Positions 1 through 6,687 of a stretch of DNA of 8,292 bases are shown here, piece by piece. The position numbers and the translations under genes were made by a program. Position 1 is the stretch's first letter. The number at the start of each line of letters is the position of its first letter. The notes under the pieces were generated by a model. It ran no database searches, was not told the DNA's origin, and saw nothing but the letters and a program-made list of their open reading frames with translations. The DNA comes from an uncultured Actinomycetes bacterium (GTDB taxonomy: Bacteria > Actinomycetota > Actinomycetes > S36-B12), in NCBI GenBank assembly GCA_903848435.1, contig CAINGG010000439.1:1-8292 (forward strand). The letters are read 5' to 3'.

Positions 1-2
1 CC

Positions 3-155
3 TCCTACATCCGCGCCCGGCATCCGCGCAGCCGGGTGCCCAACGGACCCCTCAGCCCCGAGGCCATCGACCAGGCTCAGGCCGAGGTAGCCCGGCGCCG
101 CGCCGCGAAGGTGGCGGCCTCGGGAGCCATGGCCGACGTCATGAGCGAGGCCTAG
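3..155 (+). CDS. C-terminal end of an unrecognised protein (partial at the left edge)
   Basis: An open frame runs in from the left edge and stops at TAG 153-155, giving the last 50 residues of a protein. The tail begins SYIRARHPRSRVPNGPLSPE and continues as a charged, alanine-rich stretch with an arginine/lysine cluster (AEVARRRAAKVAAS) that is probably helical, then a short end (ADVMSEA). It has no membrane segment and no motif I can tie to a family. It precedes the sulfate-activation genes on the same strand, so a sulfur-related role is possible, but nothing in these residues shows it. The frame is open over the whole visible length with actinomycete-like codon use, and it ends 79 bases before the preferred cysD start. 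That it is coding is likely; its function is unknown. Confidence 0.6.
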   Translation, partial: SYIRARHPRSRVPNGPLSPEAIDQAQAEVARRRAAKVAASGAMADVMSEA

Positions 156-167
156 GCCGACATCCCG

Positions 168-193
168 CCCCGATCCGCGACCCCTCGTCGGGG
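168..193 (+). other. Weak GC-rich hairpin between the upstream gene and cysD
   Basis: CCCCGA at 168-173 can pair with TCGGGG at 188-193 around a 14-base loop. An alternative small stem pairs CCCC 181-184 with GGGG 190-193. There is no T-run after it, so it is not a convincing intrinsic terminator, although T-less terminators are reported in high-GC Gram-positives. It lies just before the two candidate cysD starts, so it could end the upstream transcript, sit in the cysD leader, or be a chance product of GC-rich sequence. Confidence 0.2.
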
Positions 194-222
194 TAGCGTG
201 AATGGGACCCGCCCCTCGCCCC

Positions 223-228
223 GAAAGG
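223..228 (+). promoter_or_regulatory. Ribosome binding site for cysD (GAAAGG)
   Basis: GAAAGG matches the 5' part of the canonical GAAAGGAGG anti-Shine-Dalgarno complement and sits six bases before the GTG at 235. It favours that GTG over the in-frame ATG at 202, which would place this motif inside the coding region. Confidence 0.6.
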
Positions 229-234
229 TTCACC

Positions 235-1161
235 GTGACTCCGGCCGCCCCTGAGACGGTCTCCGACAATGACGTCCTCGACGCCTTGGAGGCCGAGGCG
301 ATCCACGTCTACCGCGAGGTGGCCGGGGCGTTCCGTCGGCCCGTGCTCCTCTACTCCATCGGCAAGGACTCCAGCGTCCTTCTTCACCTCGCCCGCAAGG
401 CCTTTTACCCCGCTCCCATTCCCTTCAAGGTCATGCACATCGACACCACCTGGAAGTTCCGGGAGATGATCGAGTTTCGCGACCGCATGGCCCGCGAGCT
501 CAATCTCGACCTCAAGATCCAGACCAACCACGCAGCGGTTGCCGAGGGCGTGACCCCGTTCACGCACGGAACCCACGAATACACGCGCATCATGAAGACC
601 GTCGCCCTGCGCGAGGGGCTGGACGAGCTCCAGGCTGACTGCGCCATCGGCGGCGCCCGGCGCGACGAGGAGAAGTCCCGGGCCAAGGAGCGCATCTTCT
701 CGCTGCGCGAGCCCGGGCACCGGTGGGACCCCCGCAAACAGCGTCCGGAGTTCTGGCGCACTGCCAACACCATGCTTGCTGAGGGCCAGACGATGCGCGC
801 CTTCCCCATCAGCAATTGGACCGAGTTCGACGTGTGGCGCTACATCCGCCGCGAGAGCATCCCGATCGTCGATCTCTACTTCTCCCGCCCTCGTCCTGTC
901 GTAGAGCGGGAGGGCACGTGGATCATGGTCGACGATGACCGCCTCCCCATGAGGGAGGGCGAGACGCCTCAGATGCGCAGTGTGCGTTTCCGGACCCTCG
1001 GCTGCTATCCGCTCTCGGGCGCTGTCGAGTCGACCGCTGCCGACCTCGACACGTTGATCGCCGAGATGCTCGAGAGCAACGTCTCCGAGCGCGCCGGACG
1101 CCTCATCGACGGGGAGGGCAGCGGCTCCATGGAGTCCAAGAAGGCCGAGGGCTACTTCTGA
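235..1161 (+). CDS. cysD: Sulfate adenylyltransferase subunit 2 (CysD)
   Basis: CysD is the catalytic small subunit of ATP sulfurylase. With the CysN GTPase it converts ATP and sulfate to adenosine 5'-phosphosulfate (APS) and pyrophosphate in the cytoplasm, the first step of sulfate assimilation. Numbering from GTG 235 (308 aa; E. coli CysD is about 302), the protein shows the PP-loop ATP site SIGKDSS (41-47), the strongly conserved GGARRDEEKSRAKERIFS block (139-156), FPISNWTEFDVWRYI (190-204), RTLGCYPLSGA (253-263) and the family's usual C-terminus, SMESKKAEGYF. An in-frame ATG at 202 would add 11 residues rich in proline and arginine. I prefer GTG 235 because of the GAAAGG six bases upstream and the fit to family length, but GGGG 190-193 could serve the ATG. 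The stop codon shares one base with the cysNC start (TGATG), implying translational coupling with its partner subunit. Family assignment is very secure; only the start is uncertain. Confidence 0.96.
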   Translation: MTPAAPETVSDNDVLDALEAEAIHVYREVAGAFRRPVLLYSIGKDSSVLLHLARKAFYPAPIPFKVMHIDTTWKFREMIEFRDRMARELNLDLKIQTNHAAVAEGVTPFTHGTHEYTRIMKTVALREGLDELQADCAIGGARRDEEKSRAKERIFSLREPGHRWDPRKQRPEFWRTANTMLAEGQTMRAFPISNWTEFDVWRYIRRESIPIVDLYFSRPRPVVEREGTWIMVDDDRLPMREGETPQMRSVRFRTLGCYPLSGAVESTAADLDTLIAEMLESNVSERAGRLIDGEGSGSMESKKAEGYF

Positions 1162-3050
1162 TGACGGCACTCCTTGAGCGCTCCGGTGGCGTCGACGTCA
1201 CGCCGGTCATTCGTCTGGTGACCTGCGGGTCTGTCGACGACGGCAAGTCCACTCTGATCGGCCGGCTGCTGGCCGAGACTGGCTCGATCCCGGAAGACCA
1301 GCTCGACTATGCGCGCCGCACCCGCCGCGGCGGCTCGACCATTCCCGTCGGCGAAGTGGACTTCTCCCTGCTGACCGATGGCCTGGAAGCCGAGCGCGAG
1401 CAGGGCATCACCATCGATGTGGCCTACCGTCACATGTACCTGCCAAGCGGACGCCGCGTGATCATCGCGGACGCCCCCGGTCACGAGCAGTACACCCGCA
1501 ACATGGCGGTGGCTGCCTCCAATGCCGATGTCGCCGTTCTCCTCGTCGATGCCGCTCGGGGCGTGCGACCACAGACCTTCCGGCACCTCACGGTGTGCGC
1601 GCTCATGGGTGTGAAGAGCATCATCATCGCCATCAACAAGATGGACCTGGTCGGCTATGAGCATGCCACGTACGAGGAGCTGTCGGGTCAGGTCAAGGCC
1701 GCTGCTGCGCGGTTGGGCATCGATGACGTGATGACGATCCCGGTCAGTGCCGTAGCCGGAGACAACGTCACCTCGGCGACAACCCACATGGCGTGGTGGC
1801 ATGGCCCGTCCCTGCTCTCTGCGCTGCAGGAGTGGACGCCACCCCCGACGTCCATGGCCATGCCTTTCCGATTGCCTGTGCAGTTCGTCGCGCGCGCTGA
1901 GGGAAACTTCCGCGGCTATACGGGCACCGTCGTCGCTGGCACGATCCGGCCGGGGGAGCCCGTCGTGGTGGCCGACTCCGGGCAGAAGGCGACCGTAGAG
2001 CGGATAGTCGGCCTCGAGGGCGACCTCGCTGAAGCATGCGCGGGCGATGCCATCACGCTGACCCTCGACCGTGAGGTCGACATCACCCGAGGTGATCTGC
2101 TCGCGGCTGATGGCACTGCCGACGATGGCACCACGGCGTGGCCGCAGCCGGCTGATCGCTTCGCCGCCGACGTCGTGTGGGTGGGCGAGGAGCCGCTCAT
2201 GCACGGCCGGTCCTACCTCCTTGCCGTCGGGCCTCGCACCGTGCCGGCGACCGTGACGGTCGTTCGTCATCGTCTCGATGTCGTGTCCGGGCAGAAGCTC
2301 GCCGCTCGAGTGCTCGACATGAATGACATCGGCCGCGTAGAGATCGCTACCGATACGCCTATTCCGCTCGATCTCTACGCTGCCTGCCGCGACACGGGCG
2401 GCTTCCTGCTCATCGATCGCGTGAGCGCCGACACGGTGGCCGCGGGCATGGTGAGCGTGGCTCTGCGTCGTTCGCTCAATGTCGTCCCGCATGCCTATGA
2501 GGTCGACCGCGCGGCGCGCGCCCGCCTGAAGCACCAGGAGCCGCGCGTAGTCTGGCTGACCGGCCTGTCTGGCTCGGGCAAGTCGACGATCGCCGACGCC
2601 CTTGAGCGTCGACTGCATGCTCTGGGCATGCATACCTTCGTACTCGACGGCGACAACGTCCGCACGGGCATCAACAAGGACCTGGGCTTCACGCCCGAAG
2701 ACCGCGCCGAAAACGTCAGACGTGTCGCCGAAGCCGCCAAGCTCATGCTCGAAGCGGGACTCGTCGTCATCGTGGCCCTCATCTCGCCTTTCCGTGCCGA
2801 TCGCCGAGCGGCTCGGTCGATCTTCGAGGGCGAGGATTTCCTCGAAGTCTTCGTCGATACCCCCGTCGAGATGTGCGCGACGCGCGACCCCAAGGGCTTG
2901 TACGCCAAGGCGCAGTCGGGCACCCTTCCCAACATGACGGGCATCGGCCAGGAGTACGAACCGCCGGAGAACCCTGACGTCCGACTCGACGGCACCCAGG
3001 CCGTCGACGACAGCGTCGAGGTCCTGGTGCGTCGCATCGTGGGCGAGTAG
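1161..3050 (+). CDS. cysNC: Bifunctional sulfate adenylyltransferase subunit 1 / adenylylsulfate kinase (CysN-CysC fusion)
   Basis: This 629-aa fusion couples the GTPase subunit of ATP sulfurylase to APS kinase, so that APS made with CysD can be phosphorylated to PAPS by the same complex. The CysN half has all the GTP-binding motifs: G1 GSVDDGKST (23-31), the switch region QGITIDVAYR (81-90), G3 DAPGH (104-108), G4 NKMD (159-162) and G5 VSA (195-197). Two EF-Tu-like beta-barrel domains follow (about 230-435). After a short linker (about 442-462), the CysC half carries its own P-loop GLSGSGKST (468-476), DGDNVR (496-501), ISPFR (541-545, containing the conserved kinase Ser542) and RDPKGLY (575-581), then the substrate-region residues NMTGIGQEYEPPENP. 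No key residue is missing, so both activities are expected. Length and order match the mycobacterial CysNC (about 614 aa). GAGGG 1147-1151 is a modest ribosome binding site; the start overlaps the cysD stop. The gene ends TAG directly against pheS. PAPS may feed reduction to sulfide or sulfotransferases; the window does not show which. Confidence 0.96.
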   Translation: MTALLERSGGVDVTPVIRLVTCGSVDDGKSTLIGRLLAETGSIPEDQLDYARRTRRGGSTIPVGEVDFSLLTDGLEAEREQGITIDVAYRHMYLPSGRRVIIADAPGHEQYTRNMAVAASNADVAVLLVDAARGVRPQTFRHLTVCALMGVKSIIIAINKMDLVGYEHATYEELSGQVKAAAARLGIDDVMTIPVSAVAGDNVTSATTHMAWWHGPSLLSALQEWTPPPTSMAMPFRLPVQFVARAEGNFRGYTGTVVAGTIRPGEPVVVADSGQKATVERIVGLEGDLAEACAGDAITLTLDREVDITRGDLLAADGTADDGTTAWPQPADRFAADVVWVGEEPLMHGRSYLLAVGPRTVPATVTVVRHRLDVVSGQKLAARVLDMNDIGRVEIATDTPIPLDLYAACRDTGGFLLIDRVSADTVAAGMVSVALRRSLNVVPHAYEVDRAARARLKHQEPRVVWLTGLSGSGKSTIADALERRLHALGMHTFVLDGDNVRTGINKDLGFTPEDRAENVRRVAEAAKLMLEAGLVVIVALISPFRADRRAARSIFEGEDFLEVFVDTPVEMCATRDPKGLYAKAQSGTLPNMTGIGQEYEPPENPDVRLDGTQAVDDSVEVLVRRIVGE

Positions 3051-4160
3051 ATGTCCGCGCCCAACAATCCCTACGACCCGGTCGGAGTGTCCGCGCTCGA
3101 GCCGGCGGCCGTGCAAGCCGCTGTCGAGGCGGCCCTCGCGGCTATCGAGGCGGCCGCGAGCCTCGATGAACTGAAGGAAGTCCGGCTCGCTCACGCCGGG
3201 GATCGCTCTCCGCTCGCGCTTGCCAACCGCGAGATCGGCGCCCTCCCGCCAGCCGCCAAGGCCGATGCCGGCAAGAGAGTGGGGGAGGCGCGCGCCGCAG
3301 TCCGAGCGGCACTCGATGCTCGACTTGCCCAACTCGAGGCCGACCGCGATGCGCGCGTGCTGATCGAGGAGTCGGTCGACGTCACCATGGCCGCGCCGCG
3401 TCGCGAGGCGGGGGCCCGGCATCCGCTGACGACTCTCATGGAGCGCATGTGCGAGGTATTCATCGCGATGGGCTACGAGGTCGCCGAGGGACCGGAGGCT
3501 GAGGCCGAGTGGATGAACTTCGATGCCCTCAACGTTCCGCCTAACCACCCCGCCCGCACCATGCAGGACACGTTCTTCGTCGGCAGTGAGGGCAGCGGCG
3601 TGGTGCTCCGGACGCATACCTCGCCGATCCAGCTTCGCGCGATGCTGAGCCGCGAGTTGCCTGTCTATGTCGTGGCGCCCGGCCGCGTCTTTCGCACAGA
3701 CGAGCTCGATGCGACACACACTCCGGTTTTCCACCAGATCGAGGGGCTGGCGATCGACGAGGGCATCACGATGGCTGATCTCAAGGGCACCCTGGAGCAC
3801 CTGGCGTCGGCCATGTTCGGCGAGGGCGTGCGCATCAGGTTGCGCCCGTCCTACTTCCCCTTCACCGAGCCGAGCGCTGAGCTCGACCTCGAGTGCTTCG
3901 TCTGTCGCGGAACGTCTGTGGGCAACCCCGATTCCCCGTGCCGCACCTGCTCAAGTGAGGGCTGGATCGAGTGGGGCGGCTGCGGCATGGTCAACCCGCG
4001 GGTGCTGCAAGCCGCGGGTATCGACACCGACCGCTACTCCGGATTCGCCTTCGGGATGGGCGTGGAGCGCACCCTCATGTTCCGCCACGGGGTCACCGAC
4101 ATGCGCGACATGGTCGAGGGCGACGTACGCTTCACCCGCGCATTCGGGCTGGAGGTCTGA
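3051..4160 (+). CDS. pheS: Phenylalanyl-tRNA synthetase alpha subunit (PheS)
   Basis: PheS is the catalytic subunit of the cytoplasmic (alpha-beta)2 phenylalanyl-tRNA synthetase, which charges tRNA-Phe. The 369-aa product has an alanine-rich N-terminal helical/coiled-coil region (about 15-105) that contacts tRNA, then the class II catalytic core: HPLT (124-127) opening motif 1, HPARTMQDTFF (166-176), motif 2 GRVFRTDELDATHTPVFHQI (211-230) and motif 3 GMGVERTLMFRHG (335-347). Between motifs 2 and 3 is a four-cysteine insertion, Cys282-X2-Cys285-X11-Cys297-X2-Cys300, followed by WIEWGGCGMVNPRVL. From memory, similar Cys-rich versions occur in other actinomycetes such as Streptomyces. The ATG follows the cysNC TAG with no base between and no strong ribosome binding site (only GGGCGAG, 3041-3047), so initiation probably depends on ribosomes finishing cysNC. 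The start gives the N-terminus expected for actinomycete PheS. The stop overlaps pheT by one base. Confidence 0.97.
   Translation: MSAPNNPYDPVGVSALEPAAVQAAVEAALAAIEAAASLDELKEVRLAHAGDRSPLALANREIGALPPAAKADAGKRVGEARAAVRAALDARLAQLEADRDARVLIEESVDVTMAAPRREAGARHPLTTLMERMCEVFIAMGYEVAEGPEAEAEWMNFDALNVPPNHPARTMQDTFFVGSEGSGVVLRTHTSPIQLRAMLSRELPVYVVAPGRVFRTDELDATHTPVFHQIEGLAIDEGITMADLKGTLEHLASAMFGEGVRIRLRPSYFPFTEPSAELDLECFVCRGTSVGNPDSPCRTCSSEGWIEWGGCGMVNPRVLQAAGIDTDRYSGFAFGMGVERTLMFRHGVTDMRDMVEGDVRFTRAFGLEV
4151..4156 (+). promoter_or_regulatory. Ribosome binding site for pheT (GGAGGT)
   Basis: GGAGGT lies inside the last codons of pheS, three bases before the ATG at 4160. It fixes the pheT start there and rejects the much longer open frame that reaches back to 3971 inside pheS. 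Confidence 0.75.
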
Positions 4161-6655
4161 TGCGCGTCCCGCTCGAGTGGCTGAGAGAGCTCGTCCCCGT
4201 GCCCGCGGAGGTCACCGGTCGCGAGATCGCCGATCGGCTTATCGCTTCCGGGCTCGAGGTCGAGTCCGTCGAGTCCGTCGGCGCCGGGGTAGTCGGCACG
4301 CTGATCGTCGGTCGGGTCGTGTCGATCGAGGAACTCACCGACTTCAAGAAGCCCATCCGCTGGTGCCAGGTCGATGTGGGAGATGCCAACGGCGGCATTC
4401 GCGGAATTGTGTGCGGCGCGCGCAACTTCTCCTCTGGCGACCTCGTCGTGGTGGCGCTCCCAGGCACTGTGCTGCCGGGCGACTTCGTCATCGCATCGCG
4501 ACGTACTTACGGTCACGTGTCTGACGGGATGATCTGCTCCGAGCGCGAGCTTGGCCTCGGCGACAACCACGACGGCATCATCGTGCTGGACGACGGCGTG
4601 GTCGGCCAGGATGCAGCCACATTGCTGGGCATCGGGGCCGAGATTCTCGACATCGCCGTGACACCCGATCGTGGCTATGCGTTGTCGATGAGAGGTGTGG
4701 CACGCGAGGTCGCGACAGCCTTCGGTATCCCTTTCGCTGATCCCGGACAGGTCCTGGTCGACCTGCCTGCGCCGGCGTCCGACGTCGCGCCCTGGGGGTG
4801 CGCTGTCGATGACCCGACGATGTGCGAGTTGTTCACCCTGCGGCGCATCGTCGGATTCGACCCAGCGGCGCCGACACCGGAGTGGATGGCTCGTCGCCTT
4901 GTCGCCGCAGGCATGCGCCCGCTATCGCTCGCGGTCGATGTCACCAACTACGTCATGCTCGAGCTCGGGCAGCCCCTGCATGCTTTCGATGGTGCCAAGC
5001 TGCGCGGCGCCGTTCGCGCCGACCGGGCCAACCCGGGGGAGCGACTGGAGACTCTCGACCACGTCGTGCGCACCCTCGATGCGGACGACGTCGTGATCCG
5101 CGATGACTCGGGCGTGATCGGCCTGGCCGGGACCATCGGTGGCCTGCACACGGAGATCGATGAGCGCTCCACCGACGTCGTCCTCGAGGCAGCCCGCTTC
5201 GTTCCCGAAGCCGTTGCTCGCACAGCTCGTCGCCACAAGCTCTCGACGGAGGCATCGCGGCGATTCGAGCGCGGTGTCGACCGGGTGCTCGCGCCCTACG
5301 CGTCGGCGCGCGCTGCCCAACTCCTCATCGAGCACGGCGGTGGCACCTACGCGGGCATGACGGCATGGGAAGCGCCCTACTCTCCCGCGGTCATCGAGAT
5401 CGATGCCGACCTTCCGGCGCGCACCGCTGGAATGCCTGTCGATCGCGACACCACCGTCGCTCGCCTCGCTGACGTGGGCTGCGAGGTGAGCGGTGACGAG
5501 CGACTGGTCGTCACCGTGCCTCCGTGGCGTCCCGACCTCACCGATCCTGCGGACCTCGTCGAGGAGGTCATTCGCCTCGTTGGCTATGACCGCATCCCTG
5601 CGCACCTGCCAACCGCTCCGGCGGGCTACGGACTGACGCGCGAACAGCGACTTCGACGTCGAGCGGGTGTCACGCTGGCGGGTATGGGTGTCGTCGATGT
5701 CCTGACTTACCCGTTCACGGGGGTGGGTGACCTGGATGCGCTCCTGCTGACCGCCGGTGACCTGCGCCGCCGCGCCCCGCGCCTGGCCAACCCGCTCTCC
5801 GACGAGCAGCCCCTGCTTCGCACGACGCTGCTTCCGGGGCTGCTGGCGGCGGCGCGGCGCAATATCTCCCGTGGCATGGACGACCTGGCGGTCAGCGAGA
5901 TCGGCCGGGTCTTCGTTCTCCGTGATCACCAGCAGCCCGAGTTGGGCATCGATCCGCCACGACCCGGTGTGGCGACTCGGCCGTCGGCCAGCGAACTCGA
6001 CCTCCTCGAAGGCCTGCTGCCCGACCAGCCGTACCACGTGGCGGCGGTCCTGTCGGGCCTGCGCGATCCGCGTGGCTGGTGGGGGGCCGGGCGCGAGGCC
6101 TCATGGAGCGATGCCGTGGCACTCGCCGTCGCGCTCGGCGAGGCGCTGGGGGCTCGCATTGCCGTGCGCCAGGGCAGCGACGCCCCCTTCCATCCGGGGC
6201 GCACTGCCGCACTCGTCGTCGGCGATCAGGTGGTGGGTCATGCGGGGGAGCTGCATCCGCGCGTGGTCGCTACCTTCGACATGCCCGCGCGCACGTGCGC
6301 CATGGAGCTCGATCTCGATGCGCTTGTCGCGCACGCGGCAGACACGGCCGCGGCCCCTGACGTCGGCGCTCAGCCGCTCGCCAAGGAGGACATCGCCCTG
6401 GTCGTCGCCGAATCCGTGCCCGCTGCCGATGTCGAGCAAGCCATCCGCGAGGGGGCGGGGGAGCTGTGCGAAGACGTGCGCCTCTTCGACGTCTACGTCG
6501 GTCCGCAGGTCCCGCAGGGCCATCGCTCGTTGGCCTTCGCCCTGCGGCTGCGTGCGCCGGACCGCACGCTGTCGGCCGAGGACATCGCGGGGGTACGCGA
6601 GGGCGCGATCGCCGAGGCGGCCCGGCGCCACGGGGCGGTGCTCCGGGGCGGGTAA
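4160..6655 (+). CDS. pheT: Phenylalanyl-tRNA synthetase beta subunit (PheT)
   Basis: PheT pairs with PheS, binds tRNA-Phe and hydrolyses mischarged Tyr-tRNA-Phe. The 831-aa product is full length and has the family's domain order. The start is MRVPLEWLRELV. An EMAP-II/OB-type tRNA-binding domain follows (about 40-150, with GRVVSIEELTDFKKPIRWCQV and CGARNF). The B3/B4 editing domain (about 215-400) includes the conserved ELGQPLHAFD (268-277) and GLAGTIGG (321-328) segments that line the editing pocket. The B5 domain (about 408-480) contains WRPDLTDPADLVEEVIRLVG. A catalytic-like, inactive core follows (about 485-710, LANPLSDEQPLLRTTLLPGL at 542-561). Last is the C-terminal ferredoxin-fold anticodon-binding domain (about 738-831: LAKEDIALVV, LFDVYVGPQVPQGHRSLAFA). 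The start is set by the ATG overlapping the pheS stop (TGATG) and the nearby GGAGGT. Although the open frame reaches back to 3971, that part is pheS read out of frame. The gene ends in TAA, after which the operon structure breaks. Confidence 0.97.
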   Translation: MRVPLEWLRELVPVPAEVTGREIADRLIASGLEVESVESVGAGVVGTLIVGRVVSIEELTDFKKPIRWCQVDVGDANGGIRGIVCGARNFSSGDLVVVALPGTVLPGDFVIASRRTYGHVSDGMICSERELGLGDNHDGIIVLDDGVVGQDAATLLGIGAEILDIAVTPDRGYALSMRGVAREVATAFGIPFADPGQVLVDLPAPASDVAPWGCAVDDPTMCELFTLRRIVGFDPAAPTPEWMARRLVAAGMRPLSLAVDVTNYVMLELGQPLHAFDGAKLRGAVRADRANPGERLETLDHVVRTLDADDVVIRDDSGVIGLAGTIGGLHTEIDERSTDVVLEAARFVPEAVARTARRHKLSTEASRRFERGVDRVLAPYASARAAQLLIEHGGGTYAGMTAWEAPYSPAVIEIDADLPARTAGMPVDRDTTVARLADVGCEVSGDERLVVTVPPWRPDLTDPADLVEEVIRLVGYDRIPAHLPTAPAGYGLTREQRLRRRAGVTLAGMGVVDVLTYPFTGVGDLDALLLTAGDLRRRAPRLANPLSDEQPLLRTTLLPGLLAAARRNISRGMDDLAVSEIGRVFVLRDHQQPELGIDPPRPGVATRPSASELDLLEGLLPDQPYHVAAVLSGLRDPRGWWGAGREASWSDAVALAVALGEALGARIAVRQGSDAPFHPGRTAALVVGDQVVGHAGELHPRVVATFDMPARTCAMELDLDALVAHAADTAAAPDVGAQPLAKEDIALVVAESVPAADVEQAIREGAGELCEDVRLFDVYVGPQVPQGHRSLAFALRLRAPDRTLSAEDIAGVREGAIAEAARRHGAVLRGG

Positions 6656-6660
6656 GGATT

Positions 6661-6681
6661 GTATGCGAGTATGCGTATACT
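6661..6681 (+). promoter_or_regulatory. Putative arginine-repressor operator (repeats overlapping the argC promoter)
   Basis: The 32-base gap between pheT and argC holds two adjacent 8-bp direct repeats, GTATGCGA (6661-6668) and GTATGCGT (6669-6676). It also holds a perfect inverted repeat, AGTAT-GCGT-ATACT (6668-6681), with 5-base arms and a 4-base spacer. This A/T-richer patch stands out from its surroundings. ArgR/AhrC-type regulators bind imperfect ARG boxes of about 18 bp, with short A/T-rich arms and a small spacer, in front of arginine genes. Here the repeats overlap the -10 element, where a repressor would block polymerase. The match to any ARG box consensus is loose, so ArgR binding is inferred from position and symmetry. 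Confidence 0.42.
6676..6681 (+). promoter_or_regulatory. -10 element of the argC promoter (TATACT), probably leaderless
   Basis: TATACT differs from the TATAAT consensus at one base and ends six bases before the argC ATG (6688). A start site 7 bases downstream of the hexamer would coincide with the A of that ATG, giving a leaderless mRNA, a common arrangement in actinomycetes. No ribosome binding site is visible in TTCCGCC before the ATG, which agrees. No good -35 hexamer lies at the right distance (TAAGGA at 6653-6658 with a 17-base spacer), as is often so in high-GC Gram-positives. Confidence 0.55.
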
Positions 6682-6687
6682 TCCGCC

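Noticed and set aside
1152..3800. An 882-codon open frame on the - strand across cysNC and pheS
   Set aside because: It is exactly antisense to two clear genes. In high-GC DNA, strong third-position G/C bias in the real frame leaves the opposite strand nearly free of stops. Its translation is low-complexity Arg/His/Asp/Gly sequence with no recognisable domain.
3971..4159. Possible 63-residue N-terminal extension of pheT
   Set aside because: This is the end of pheS read out of frame. The real start at 4160 has GGAGGT upstream and gives the canonical MRVPLEWL beginning.
4259..4276. Tandem 9-bp duplication GTCGAGTCC x2 in pheT
   Set aside because: It encodes VES-VES within an ordinary N-terminal segment, keeps frame, and is too short to be more than codon repetition.
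4922..6037. A 371-codon - strand open frame inside pheT, and a 343-codon one at 139-1170 across cysD
   Set aside because: Same shadow effect; both lie opposite well-supported genes and have no recognisable protein features.
6466..6687. Longer argC reading frame reaching back into pheT
   Set aside because: It is out-of-frame pheT coding sequence with no plausible start near 6688 and an arginine/proline-rich translation unlike ArgC.
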